Below are positions 54,809-63,791 of a stretch of DNA of 64,000 nt, one piece after another. Source of the stretch: Nostoc sp. CCCryo 231-06 (GTDB taxonomy: Bacteria; Cyanobacteriota; Cyanobacteriia; Cyanobacteriales; Nostocaceae). Numbering within the stretch: position 1 is the first letter of the stretch; each line of letters starts with the position of its first letter. The position numbers and the translations under genes are program-made. The notes under the pieces were generated by a model that was not told where the DNA came from, ran no database searches, and saw only the letters and a list, made by a program, of their open reading frames with translations. Location: the NCBI GenBank assembly GCA_023522315.1, contig JAHCSU010000329.1, forward strand, positions 59,070 through 123,069, given 5' to 3'.

Positions 54809-55654
54809 ATGTCTAATTTAAAGATTGAGTCTTTAACATCAAACAGTCTTTCACACTATAGAACACGACATTACTTTGAGCGAGTAGGAGAGATCAATAG
54901 TGTAGATGACCTTCAGGAGTACTGTAATTGGGCCAAAGAAAACAAAGTAAAGATTTATATAATTGGAAATGGCTCTAACACCCTGTTTGTTAAAAAAAAT
55001 ATTCAATCATTGATACTGAAAAATAAACTACCTAAGTACACAAATCCTTTACCTAATAACAGACTTGAAGTATCTTCTTCTGCTTCAGTGATGGAAGTAT
55101 TAAAGTATTGTTATCAAAACTCCCTGGATTCTTTCTATTATCTTGCATCTGTACCAGCAACTATTGGTGGTGCATTAGCAATGAACGCTGGTAGAGGAAG
55201 ACAACATGGATGTACAATATACGACTTTGTTGAAAGTGTAACTTTCTTTGAGGATGGATGTATAAAAACACTTGAAAATAGTCAAATTGTACGAGATTAT
55301 CGAGAAACTATGTTTACTGGTATACACTCAAAACTGATATTGAGTGCAATTTTCAAGTTTGAAGCAACAGAATTCACCGAAAATCCTCTAACTTCAAGGC
55401 AAATTTGGGCAAAAGAACATCAAGATAATACAGCACCTAATTGTGGCTCGGTATTCAAAGCTGCTAACTATGAAATACTTGAAAAGCTCAAAGGTCTATC
55501 TATAGGTAAAGCTACGTTTTCAGCTAAAACTAGTAACTGGATACTCGCTAAATCACAAAATAGCTATTCAATAATTATGCTGATTAAAATAGCTAAAATT
55601 TTGCATTTTATAAGTAGAAAAAAAATTGATCTAGAACTAATTACAATTGATTAA
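54809..55654 (+). CDS. MurB-like FAD enolpyruvyl reductase in a polysaccharide cluster
   Basis: About 281 residues from ATG 54809 (MSNLKIESLTSN); 54752 is an alternative. FAD-binding motifs are IIGNGSNTLF and ASVPATIGGALAMNAGRG. The conserved YRxS/T is DYRETMF, and the proton-donor Ser is in NCGSVFK. The C-terminus has KATFSAKTSNWILAK, where MurB normally has the SEKHANFI-like block, and a late Glu in DLELITID. MurB reduces UDP-GlcNAc-enolpyruvate to UDP-MurNAc. This copy is divergent and lies beside a pyruvyl-transferase-family gene, so I infer an exopolysaccharide role rather than a wall role. Confidence 0.82.
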   Translation: MSNLKIESLTSNSLSHYRTRHYFERVGEINSVDDLQEYCNWAKENKVKIYIIGNGSNTLFVKKNIQSLILKNKLPKYTNPLPNNRLEVSSSASVMEVLKYCYQNSLDSFYYLASVPATIGGALAMNAGRGRQHGCTIYDFVESVTFFEDGCIKTLENSQIVRDYRETMFTGIHSKLILSAIFKFEATEFTENPLTSRQIWAKEHQDNTAPNCGSVFKAANYEILEKLKGLSIGKATFSAKTSNWILAKSQNSYSIIMLIKIAKILHFISRKKIDLELITID

Positions 55655-55732
55655 TTAGTTTGTACAAAAAATACTACATAATTACTAAAATTTTAGTTTT
55701 TTGCGGAAATAGTTACAGATATAAATTTAACT

Positions 55733-55885
55733 ATGGCTGAAGCTTTTGCCTGTGCTTTAGCTGTACTCATGTCCAGATTAGGTGACATCGTTAAAATTGT
55801 AGAGGATGGAGTAACTGGTTTACATTTTGAAGCAAGGTTAAGTATGCTCCTGAAGCGGAGATATTGCCAGTTGATGGCACTTTAG
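55733..55885 (+). pseudogene. Remnant of a group 1 glycosyltransferase
   Basis: A 50-codon frame reads MAEAFACALAVLMSRLGDI, then VEDGVTGLHFEA, the nucleotide-sugar-binding block of GT4 enzymes (EAFACGxPVVASxxGGxxEIVEDGxTGL), with decayed residues and no flanking domain. The rest of 55655-56356 holds no gene. Confidence 0.6.
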
Positions 55886-56308
55886 CAACAAGCCCTCGAT
55901 CAGATAAGGGAAGTCCAAACATTAAATTACTGAATTTCTCTATCTAATACGATTATACAGATATAGCACTCATATCTGATTTTTGAACAAGATTTCAAAT
56001 AAAACCCTGATAAAATGGGCTTTTCAGTCTCAGTATGTTTTCAGAAATCAAATCGCAGTCCTATATCTTCTTCCCCTGCTCACTCCGCGATTGATTATTT
56101 TTTTAGTATAAGGATATACTCTGATTATCTTTCCAAAGCCATTCATGCTCAAACAGAGCAGATTTAGATGCGAAGGCATCACAGGTATCATCCTCGTTGA
56201 ACTTTCTGCCTTTGCCTGTTTGCTTCAACTTAACTTGAACTGTAGGAATTCAAACCAATCAATCTTCTCCTGTAAAAACTCCTTGTCTGAAATTAACTAT
56301 AAAAGTAC

Positions 56309-56339
56309 TTGACAATAACCCAGGGCTAACTGCTATATT
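56309..56339 (+). promoter_or_regulatory. Promoter of tRNA-Gln
   Basis: TTGACA at 56309-56314, a 19-base spacer, and TATATT at 56334-56339 with TGC before it (extended -10). The tRNA starts 18 bases downstream. Confidence 0.6.
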
Positions 56340-56356
56340 AACTAGAGTGAAGTCGT

Positions 56357-56428
56357 TGGGGCGTAGCCAAGTGGTAAGGCAGCGGGTTTTGGTCCCGCCA
56401 TCCCTAGGTTCGAATCCTAGCGCCCCAG
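56357..56428 (+). tRNA. tRNA-Gln (anticodon TTG)
   Basis: Acceptor TGGGGCG pairs with CGCCCCA, discriminator G, anticodon stem GCGGG/CCCGC with loop TTTTGGT, T-arm CTAGGTTCGAATCCTAG. 72 bases, CCA not encoded. It forms the right border of the exopolysaccharide island. Confidence 0.93.
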
Positions 56429-56517
56429 TAAATCTAAAGACAGGTATAACAGCCTGTCTTTTAGAGTGTTTAATTAGATTTTTAAGACGAATCTCAATGC
56501 ATCTAAGTCTGTAAATG

Positions 56518-56997
56518 TTACTTTTCAGGCGATTTGAGAGCTTGATCCAGAGTCTGCCGAGCCTGTTCTGCTTTAGATCGCGCTTCTTGGTAACGCACAT
56601 TAGCTTGGGCAAAATTTTTGAGAACTTTAAAACCTTCCTTAAGTCGAGTAATTTCCTCTTCTGTCACCGATTCGTCGGTGAACAGAACATCAACCGCTTT
56701 GCGAATTTCCAACGCTTCAGCTCGTGATTCCTGAACTTTCAGCTTGAGTGTGGCCAGGTTACTTAGAACCTGGACAGCTTGTGTTATGGTATCCTCTCCG
56801 CTAGCAGTATCAATAGTTGACTCTTTAACTTCAATTAATTGTTGAGGTCCAAATCCTTCTTCTAGTTCCGTGGGTAGCTTACCTGCATCCATCAGTTCCA
56901 TGAGTTGATCCATTGCTTTATCACGGGCTTTTGCTGAATTTTTTCCAGAAACAGTAAGGATAATTTCTGGGCTTTGAGCGAGAGTATACTGAACCAT
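56518..56997 (-). CDS. Conserved cyanobacterial hypothetical protein, helical
   Basis: About 159 residues from ATG 56997 (MVQYTLAQSPEIILTVSGKNS), preferred over the upstream ATG-like start at 57027. The N-terminal third is mixed alpha/beta (AKARDKAMDQLMELMDAGKLP); the rest is a long helical, coiled-coil-prone segment (LATLKLKVQESRAEALEIRKAV). No signal peptide or active-site motif. The helical part lies in the mature region, suggesting a structural or binding role. Function unknown. Confidence 0.6.
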   Translation of the reverse strand: MVQYTLAQSPEIILTVSGKNSAKARDKAMDQLMELMDAGKLPTELEEGFGPQQLIEVKESTIDTASGEDTITQAVQVLSNLATLKLKVQESRAEALEIRKAVDVLFTDESVTEEEITRLKEGFKVLKNFAQANVRYQEARSKAEQARQTLDQALKSPEK

Positions 56998-57219
56998 ATT
57001 TGAGCAGAAAATTTGCTGGTTAACCAAACTGAGGCAAATGATTCTAACATACTGTGTGTCCGTTTATTTATTGGGAAATATACTTCGGTGTCGGTTTGCC
57101 AAATTTATGTAATTTCTATACTTAATAATTTCATGCTTCATTCCTGCCCCTGCAAGTCGCTTCAAATAAAACTTTATACTTAAGAAAAGGGAATTAAGTT
57201 TCAACAGGAGGGGAGAGCA

Positions 57220-58518
57220 ATGGCTCCTAGTCCCACCATCATGCAAGCTGTAGAAAAACTGGGCTACCGTGTCACCGTTGGCGATGTGGCGACACAGGCA
57301 GGATTGAACGTCGCTGAAGCTAATCAAAGCTTGTTAGCCCTGGCATCTGATGCTGGCGGACATTTGCAAGTGGCGGATTCAGGTGATATAGTTTTCCTTT
57401 TTCCACAAAATTTTCGAGCAATTTTACGTAATAAATACTTCCGATTACGATTGGAGGAATGGTGGAAAAAGGTCTGGAGTGTTCTGTTTTACCTGATTCG
57501 CATTTCTTTTGGAATTTTCTTAACTGTTTCCATCGCCCTTATAACTGTTACCATCTTCATGATCATTACCGCTGCCAATTCAGATCGTGACGGCGACAAT
57601 CGGGGCAGTAGTTTTGGGGGTGGGGGGTTCTTCTATTTTCCAAATTTATTCTGGTATCTTAGCCCAAATTATGATAACCACTATCAGGAACGGCGACGTG
57701 AAAGCCGGGAAGAAAGCAATCTGAATTTCTTTGAAGCTGTGTTTTCGTTTTTGTTTGGCGATGGTAATCCTAACACCAACTTAGAAGAACGTCGGTGGCA
57801 AGAAATTGCTACGGTGATTAGGAATAACCGTGGTGCAGTGGTAGCGGAAGAAATTGCCCCATATTTGGATGATATTGGCGAGGGATATACAAGAGAGTAC
57901 GAAGATTATATACTGCCCGTTCTGATGCGATTTAATGGGCAACCGGGGGTAAGTCCAGAAGGGCAAATTGTTTATTACTTCCCAGAGTTGCAGGTGAGTG
58001 CAGTTAAAAAGCGCCGTCATGCAATATCAGACCACTTGGAGGAATTTCCCTGGCGTTTTAGTGCTGCAAGTTCAGGGCAAATTATGCTCAGTGCTGGGTT
58101 AGGTGTACTAAATTTTGTTGGTGCTTTAGTACTGGGAAGGTTGTTAAGTGATGGCACTTTTGCTGCTAAATTAGTTGGGCTGGTAGCTTTTGTCCAAGGA
58201 ATTCATTGGCTACTATTAGCTTACGGAGCAGGTTTTTTAGGCATACCGTTATTGCGTTATTTCTGGATTCAGTCGCGTAATCGCAAAATAGGCGATCGCA
58301 ACCGCGATCGCCTATCCAGAGCAAGGATATTGGCAAGTCCTGATGCAGCTTTGCAACAAAAAATCGACTATGCCCAACAATTTGCAGCAGAAAAAGTCAT
58401 TGGCAACGAAGATTTAGTGTATTCTAGCGAAACTGACTTACTCGACCAAGAAGTTGAGCGTTCCGCAAAAGTTGACGCTGAATGGAAAAAACGCTTGGAA
58501 CGCGGGAGCCAAGAATAG
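57220..58518 (+). CDS. Conserved cyanobacterial membrane protein with two winged-helix-like modules
   Basis: The 432-residue protein has a strong Shine-Dalgarno (AGGAGGGG). Its order is: a winged-helix-like segment, residues about 5-65 (VTVGDVATQAGLNVAEANQSLLALASDAGG...GDIVFLFP); one or two membrane helices (about 90-125); a Gly/Tyr/Asn-rich loop; and a second winged-helix-like segment, about 190-265 (VIRNNRGAVVAEEIAPYLD...GQIVYYFPEL). Membrane helices at about 285-350 and a charged tail complete it. Similar proteins occur in other cyanobacteria and, as I recall, plant plastids. No function is known to me. Confidence 0.7.
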   Translation: MAPSPTIMQAVEKLGYRVTVGDVATQAGLNVAEANQSLLALASDAGGHLQVADSGDIVFLFPQNFRAILRNKYFRLRLEEWWKKVWSVLFYLIRISFGIFLTVSIALITVTIFMIITAANSDRDGDNRGSSFGGGGFFYFPNLFWYLSPNYDNHYQERRRESREESNLNFFEAVFSFLFGDGNPNTNLEERRWQEIATVIRNNRGAVVAEEIAPYLDDIGEGYTREYEDYILPVLMRFNGQPGVSPEGQIVYYFPELQVSAVKKRRHAISDHLEEFPWRFSAASSGQIMLSAGLGVLNFVGALVLGRLLSDGTFAAKLVGLVAFVQGIHWLLLAYGAGFLGIPLLRYFWIQSRNRKIGDRNRDRLSRARILASPDAALQQKIDYAQQFAAEKVIGNEDLVYSSETDLLDQEVERSAKVDAEWKKRLERGSQE

Positions 58519-58535
58519 GAAGCAGAGGACAAGGG

Positions 58536-58601
58536 GACAAAGGGACAAAGGGACAAGGGGAATAATCAATGCCCAATGCCCAATCCCCAATCCCCAATCC
58601 C
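58536..58601. repeat. Two tandem arrays: 8-mer AGGGACAA and 7-mer CAATSCC
   Basis: Bases about 58536-58558 are repeats of GGGACAAA. Bases 58567-58601 are five consecutive heptamers (CAATGCC twice, CAATCCC three times). Both are STRR-type arrays in the gap between convergent genes. Confidence 0.75.
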
Positions 58602-58604
58602 TGA

Positions 58605-59759
58605 TTATTTCGCCTGAATTGGTGTTAAGGCTACACCTTGATAATAATGTCCCAAAATTTGCAAGTGGTTCACTCCCTGCCGAGCTAGATTGTATGCCCC
58701 CCATTGACTCATGCCCAAAGCATGACCGAAGCCAAGCCCTTGAAGTACAAAATTACCATCGGCTGCCTTGGTGACGCTAAAACGGGTACTTTTTAACTTG
58801 AGGGCTGTCCGCACTTCCTCGCCCTGTAACACCTTCGTACCTTTGTTGCCGACAATTTTCAAAACTTTAACACTGCCAAAAGGTGAGAATGTTTCTGGAA
58901 TCATCGCCGTCACACTCCCCACTCCAGGGAATTTAGCCCTAATCTCACTGGGGGAGAAAGTTTTTATCCAATTACACTCGCGGATATTTTGATCGTAGTC
59001 TTGAACAGCACGCAGGTACGGCAGGGTGTTTCCCCAAACGTCTTCAACATTTTCGGTATGCCCCCCAGAACAAGCGTGGAAAACTGAGAGAATAATCCGG
59101 TTTTTGTAAGTTAATACCTGCCCTGCTGTTTCATCAACTGCTTTGTAAGTTGCAGGAGCTTCACTGATGACGCCTTTGTAAATTTGCCAACGATCTGGGC
59201 TATTACCTAAATCGTAAACGGGATTATTCCGCTGTTTTTCTCGCTCGTAGAGGGCGTAGGTGCGAGCTGCGATCGCCTGGGCTTTTAAAGCTTCTTGGGG
59301 CCAGCTAGCATTCATTTCGCCACCCAGAACGCTGTAGAGATACTCTTGGTCATCAACCCAGTTAACAGCCGTTAAGCCTTTGTCTGTGGGAACAACCAGA
59401 GTTCTACCCCGATACCAGCGATCGCCAATATAAACGAATCCTTTACCTGTTGGCTCAATCCAAAATAAACCAGATTGCCACTTATCTAAAGCCACACCGC
59501 CAGGAATAGCTTGGGCATAATATGCACTCATCGCTGGTAACTGTCCGAGAGTCCGACCGGTACTATCCTTCACGATCCCAGTGGTGGAACTGCCCACTTT
59601 TACCTGATTAACCCCCCTCTCAATTGCCACGCGCAGAATTACAGACGCTTGAGCTGGGGCAACCAAAACAATCCACAAGAGGACACTTACCCACCAATGA
59701 CGTACTTTAATCTGGGAAAATAAAAAGCCTAAGTAAAGTTGGAATTTCATGCTGGTCAT
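58605..59759 (-). CDS. SpoIID/LytB domain protein (peptidoglycan lytic-enzyme family)
   Basis: The 384-residue exported protein has a signal peptide (WWVSVLLWIVLVAPAQA, cleaved near residue 38). After an N-terminal segment with LRVAIERGVNQVKVG, the SpoIID core appears: EYLYSVLGGEMNASWPQEALKAQAIAARTYAL with the catalytic Glu in GGEM. Further on are HACSGGHTENVEDVWG and GFGHALGMSQWGAYNLARQG. SpoIID is a lytic transglycosylase acting on denuded glycan. Cyanobacterial members lack sporulation partners and probably act in septal wall remodelling. ATG 59759 or 59750 possible. Confidence 0.88.
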   Translation of the reverse strand: MTSMKFQLYLGFLFSQIKVRHWWVSVLLWIVLVAPAQASVILRVAIERGVNQVKVGSSTTGIVKDSTGRTLGQLPAMSAYYAQAIPGGVALDKWQSGLFWIEPTGKGFVYIGDRWYRGRTLVVPTDKGLTAVNWVDDQEYLYSVLGGEMNASWPQEALKAQAIAARTYALYEREKQRNNPVYDLGNSPDRWQIYKGVISEAPATYKAVDETAGQVLTYKNRIILSVFHACSGGHTENVEDVWGNTLPYLRAVQDYDQNIRECNWIKTFSPSEIRAKFPGVGSVTAMIPETFSPFGSVKVLKIVGNKGTKVLQGEEVRTALKLKSTRFSVTKAADGNFVLQGLGFGHALGMSQWGAYNLARQGVNHLQILGHYYQGVALTPIQAK

Positions 59760-60011
59760 CTAATCACATTAGTATCTAATTGACGCTTTGGATTATGGCG
59801 TCTATTACTTTAAGATGAGACACTTCTCCAACACAGGAGGTTGCCACCTCCTACTAATTATGCATTTTGCTTTAGCTATAAGGTAGAAATCAGGTGAATA
59901 AGTCAGGAGATAGGAGGCAGGGGGAGAATTCCTCTCCTCTAACTGTTTCCAATGCCCAATTCCCCATGCCCACTTCCCCTGAGCGTATCGCTAAAGCGAA
60001 AGCTCCGCTAA

Positions 60012-60033
60012 CGCGTAGCGTCTCGTAGAGAAG
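60012..60033. repeat. Intergenic copy of the CTTCTCTACGAGACGCTACGCG repeat family
   Basis: On the minus strand this 22-bp stretch matches bases 38967-38988 inside aroB at 21 of 22 positions. It sits in a longer mosaic of repeat pieces at 59980-60045 between two minus-strand genes. Confidence 0.8.
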
Positions 60034-60068
60034 CCGAAGGGATGCCTAATGCCCAATGCTTCTTTAGT

Positions 60069-62288
60069 CTATGATGCCAATACCTTTTGAGAATTACTCA
60101 CTTCATTAGCGATAATTCCAATTAAATTCAACTTATTCAAAATTTCTATTGCTTGAGTCAGTTCAGTTCGCGTCACTTTTCCCATGCGCTCTACCATTAC
60201 GATCCCATTGCAAAAAGCTGCCACAATTCTGGCATCAACTGTACCTAAAATAGGTGGAGCATCTATCAGTACTAGGTCATAACTTTGCTCAAACAACTCA
60301 ATTAGTTCTTTCATCCGTTGAGAACTGAGCAACTTCACCGTGTCTTCTGCTTCAGGCCCAGCAGTCAAAATATCAATGCAGGGGTGAATGGGCTGGATGT
60401 AATCTTGAAAATGAGTTGTCGTCTCATCAACTAATAACAGAGATAGTCCCCAGTCATTGGATAGTTCCAGGATTTTGTGCAGGCTAGGATTATGTAAATT
60501 AGCATCAATAACTAATACCCGTCGATGCATCCGGGTAGCGCTAGCTACAAGCCCTAAGACTAAAGTTGTCTTCCCTTCCCCTGGTAGTGCTGAAGTCAAC
60601 ATCAACGACTTGAAGGGTAAGGGATATTTTAATATTTGAATATTTTGGTAGATCATGTCCAGGGTTTCATGGACAGGTAATTTAGTAGTGGCTTCTACTA
60701 TAGAGGAATCTGAGCTTCGCCGCCCATTCCAAGACAGTCCCATCCGCTGTTTTTTGACACCACACGACGGTAGTTTTGGTACTGACCCCAGTACACGTAG
60801 GTTCGTCAGTTTCTTTAAATCTCCGACACAATAAATAGCATCATTAAACTTTTCCAAAATCAGGGCTGCTAAGATACCTAAAATCGGCCCAATTACAGCA
60901 CCTCCAACCAAAAATACTAATCTGTTGCTCCCAATATAACTACCCAGAGCAGGTTCTGCCAAAACTTGCCAGCTATATCCTTCTTGAGTAATTTTCAGTC
61001 CCAAGGACTGTTGTGCTTGGAGTAATTGTTCAAGGGTTTTACGACTAGTTTCCACCTTTGGCAGCAGACGGTTATACTCTGCTATTAAGCTTGGGTATTT
61101 GTTTAACTCAGAGCGAAGTCGCTGTTCTGACTCGGCTAGATTCTTTTCATTAGCAGTTAGTCCTAAGACAGTTGTCTGTAGCAAAATCAACTCGTCTACT
61201 AGCTTTGGCTCAACCCCTAGCATTTGCTCTTTTAAGAGCGGTTCTCCCTTACTGCTAATAGTAATAGTTTTGACCTCTTGTCGTAATAGCGACAGTTGAC
61301 TTTGGCGTTGCTGCTTTAGTTTCTGTACCGATGGGTAATCGTCTGTATAGCGCAGCCGCTCCTTAGCCAAAGCTAGTTCAGTTTTTTGAATTTCACTCAA
61401 TAGCGTTTGGTAACGACTTGACTGATTTAAACGAGAAGAAATTAGTGCATTCTGCTGAGACGAGGAGGCTATTTGTTGCTCTAGATTCTCGTAGCGGACG
61501 TTTACATCTTGAAGGTGGGCACGAGTGCTTTGTAGCTGTTTTTGAATATCAGCTAGAGATTCTAGCAGGATTTTACTTTGGACTTGGGGATCGAGTAATT
61601 TATGTTTCTTGCGAAACTGTTCCAAATTTTTCTCAGCTTTACTCACCTCTTTTTTTATTTCAGGTAGGCGAGCATTTACAAAAGCCAGTCCTTGATTGAG
61701 ACGTTCTTTTTGTTGCTCTTTATTATAGTTTTGATAGACTTTTTGTAGAGCTTGAAGTACTCTTTGTGTTTTGACTGGATCGTCATCATTGAAGGAAACT
61801 TTAAATAATTGACTAAAAACTTTATTAGCTCCTATACCTCCCTCTTCTGGAGTCACTTCTAGAGGTGCTTTTTTGTTCTGTTCTATTTGACCATTTATAT
61901 CCTTTAAGGTAATATCAGGATAATCAGAATGAAGTAAATCTACGGCTTTGTGAAGCAACTTAGAACTCAGCATGAGTTTCATCTGAGTAGTGGAATCAAC
62001 AAATTGAGAATTTGGTTCAGTAACCTTGGTGTATGCGCTTTCTGGGATATTATTTGACTGTGTGCCTTCAGATGAATTGGAATTCACCAATATCTGCATA
62101 TTGCTCTGGTAAGTAGGTTTGGCAATGAAAGCTAGGAGGCTAGCAGCTGACATTACTACACAGGAAACCCCCAAGATCAGCAAACGTCGGCGAAGCAAAA
62201 TAGTAGATAGTTGTCTGATGTCAACTGCGCCTTGTCCTGAAGTAGTAATCTGTTGCTCTTGATTCAGACTAGTCTTAGCCACTATCAA
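60069..62288 (-). CDS. Wzc/CpsD-type polysaccharide chain-length protein with BY-kinase domain
   Basis: The 739-residue protein joins a Wzz domain to a bacterial tyrosine-kinase-like ATPase. First membrane helix at about residues 35-55 (LLILGVSCVVMSAASLLAFI), periplasmic coiled coil about 190-430, second helix about 455-480. The cytoplasmic domain has Walker A ALPGEGKTTL, Walker A' VLVIDANL and Walker B DLVLIDAPP. The C-terminus ends NEVSNSQKVLAS and lacks the Tyr cluster that Wzc autophosphorylates. It controls exopolysaccharide length and export. It lies about 5 kb from the island but reads in the opposite direction. Confidence 0.88.
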   Translation of the reverse strand: MIVAKTSLNQEQQITTSGQGAVDIRQLSTILLRRRLLILGVSCVVMSAASLLAFIAKPTYQSNMQILVNSNSSEGTQSNNIPESAYTKVTEPNSQFVDSTTQMKLMLSSKLLHKAVDLLHSDYPDITLKDINGQIEQNKKAPLEVTPEEGGIGANKVFSQLFKVSFNDDDPVKTQRVLQALQKVYQNYNKEQQKERLNQGLAFVNARLPEIKKEVSKAEKNLEQFRKKHKLLDPQVQSKILLESLADIQKQLQSTRAHLQDVNVRYENLEQQIASSSQQNALISSRLNQSSRYQTLLSEIQKTELALAKERLRYTDDYPSVQKLKQQRQSQLSLLRQEVKTITISSKGEPLLKEQMLGVEPKLVDELILLQTTVLGLTANEKNLAESEQRLRSELNKYPSLIAEYNRLLPKVETSRKTLEQLLQAQQSLGLKITQEGYSWQVLAEPALGSYIGSNRLVFLVGGAVIGPILGILAALILEKFNDAIYCVGDLKKLTNLRVLGSVPKLPSCGVKKQRMGLSWNGRRSSDSSIVEATTKLPVHETLDMIYQNIQILKYPLPFKSLMLTSALPGEGKTTLVLGLVASATRMHRRVLVIDANLHNPSLHKILELSNDWGLSLLLVDETTTHFQDYIQPIHPCIDILTAGPEAEDTVKLLSSQRMKELIELFEQSYDLVLIDAPPILGTVDARIVAAFCNGIVMVERMGKVTRTELTQAIEILNKLNLIGIIANEVSNSQKVLAS

Positions 62289-62831
62289 ACTCCTCTAATA
62301 TCGAAACAGTATATTTATTTGGAAGATTTATGAGAAATGTGAAATGTTTTTTACACCTATAGCCGCAATAGCATACTTAATTATTCTTCTAACAATGACA
62401 AGCTCACTTGGCACAATATTATGCCAACTGGTGCTTTCATGTTCATCAATTCATGCATATAAATTCTTAATCAGTGTTGGAAGAATAAATTTTTAATAAA
62501 TATTTTATTTAAGGAAGAAAAATCTTGACGAAAAATTAATTATTTTTCTTAAGTATTTAATTATAAAATTCTCGGATTTACAACAGTACTATCCTATTAA
62601 AGTTATTTTAATAACTTGTAATATAAGAAACACATTGAAAAGAATATCTAAACCATAGTATTTGTGGATTATTGATACACTTAGTTAACCTTAAATTATT
62701 GTGTAACTAGTTAACTTACTCCTGAAGATAAACTGCTGTCTATTTGCTGGACGTTATGAGTTAGACTACTAAACTTCAAGATAGAGTCTGGTTAATTTTA
62801 GATTAGAAGGGTTCAATAGGAAATCTTAAAT
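62289..62831. other. AT-rich intergenic region
   Basis: No gene, hairpin or known repeat is visible. It contains the promoter of the Wzc-like gene near its left end and the sequence downstream of RNase Z at its right end. Confidence 0.45.
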
Positions 62832-63791
62832 TTAAACGCCTACCTTGGTTAACTCTACTTCCCGCCGCCTGGGTACTTCATGAATCATGAAATCATAAGC
62901 CATATCAGTACGGGGAAAAATAGCACGGGCTTCCTGAAGAAGATCCTTCAATTCCAAGGTATTGCCAGGAGCATAGCGGGGACTGAAATGACTCATAATC
63001 AGTCGATGTGCCCCAGCTGCTAAAGCTGTTTGCGCTGCCATTGTGGTTGTGGAATGCAACCGCTGAAAAGCCATGTCTGCATCTTGATGAGCAAAGGTTG
63101 CTTCGTGAATTAATACATCTGCATCATGAGCTAATTCCACTGCACCATCACAATAAATTGTGTCTGTACAATAGGCAATTTTCCGACCAATTTCTGTAGG
63201 GCCGCATAATTGAGTGCCATCAATCACCCGTCCGTCCGCAAGCGTTACTGTTTCACCGCGCTTAAGTTGACCATAAACCCGACCAGGAGGAATTTGCAAC
63301 GCTTTGGCTTTTTCCACATCAAAGCGTCCTGATCGGTCTTTTTCGGCTACGCGGTAGCCAAAAGCTGTAATGCGATGATGCAAATTACCGCAGCTAACGG
63401 TGAAGTCATCGTCTTCATAAATTACCCCTGGACGGATGGCATGGACTTTAATGGGGTAGGAAAAGTGTGTATAGGAGTAACGGGAGGCGGCTTGAATGTA
63501 ATCATTTAATCCAGGTGGGCCATATAAATCAATTCGTTCCACATTCCCTGCCAAGCCGCAAGTAGCAAGAAGTCCCATCAAGCCAAAGATGTGGTCGCCG
63601 TGCATATGAGTGATAAAAATTCGCGAGAGTTGGCTAATTTTCAGTTCACTCCGGATAATTTGATGCTGGGTGCCTTCGCCACAGTCGAATAACCACAGTT
63701 CTGCCCTTTGGGGTAATCTCAGGGCGACACTGGAAACATTGCGCGATCGCGTGGGTACACCGGAACTCGTGCCTAAAAATGTTATCTGCAC
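62832..63791 (-). CDS. rnz: Ribonuclease Z
   Basis: A 319-residue metallo-beta-lactamase-fold nuclease that removes 3' trailers of tRNA precursors, needed because the tRNAs here do not encode CCA. The zinc motif is THMHGDH (His62, His64, Asp66, His67). FLGTSSGVPTRSRN opens the protein, CDTIY and ATFAHQD follow, and HLIMSHFSPRY-type ALxxxHFSxRY is present as RLIMSHFSPRYAP. Length matches the short-form family. The remaining 209 bases after it contain no gene. Confidence 0.93.
   Translation of the reverse strand: MQITFLGTSSGVPTRSRNVSSVALRLPQRAELWLFDCGEGTQHQIIRSELKISQLSRIFITHMHGDHIFGLMGLLATCGLAGNVERIDLYGPPGLNDYIQAASRYSYTHFSYPIKVHAIRPGVIYEDDDFTVSCGNLHHRITAFGYRVAEKDRSGRFDVEKAKALQIPPGRVYGQLKRGETVTLADGRVIDGTQLCGPTEIGRKIAYCTDTIYCDGAVELAHDADVLIHEATFAHQDADMAFQRLHSTTTMAAQTALAAGAHRLIMSHFSPRYAPGNTLELKDLLQEARAIFPRTDMAYDFMIHEVPRRREVELTKVGV

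Noticed and set aside
49791..56428. Integrated phage or ICE between the two tRNAs
   Set aside because: No integrase, phage or conjugation gene, and no duplicated tRNA 3' end is visible.
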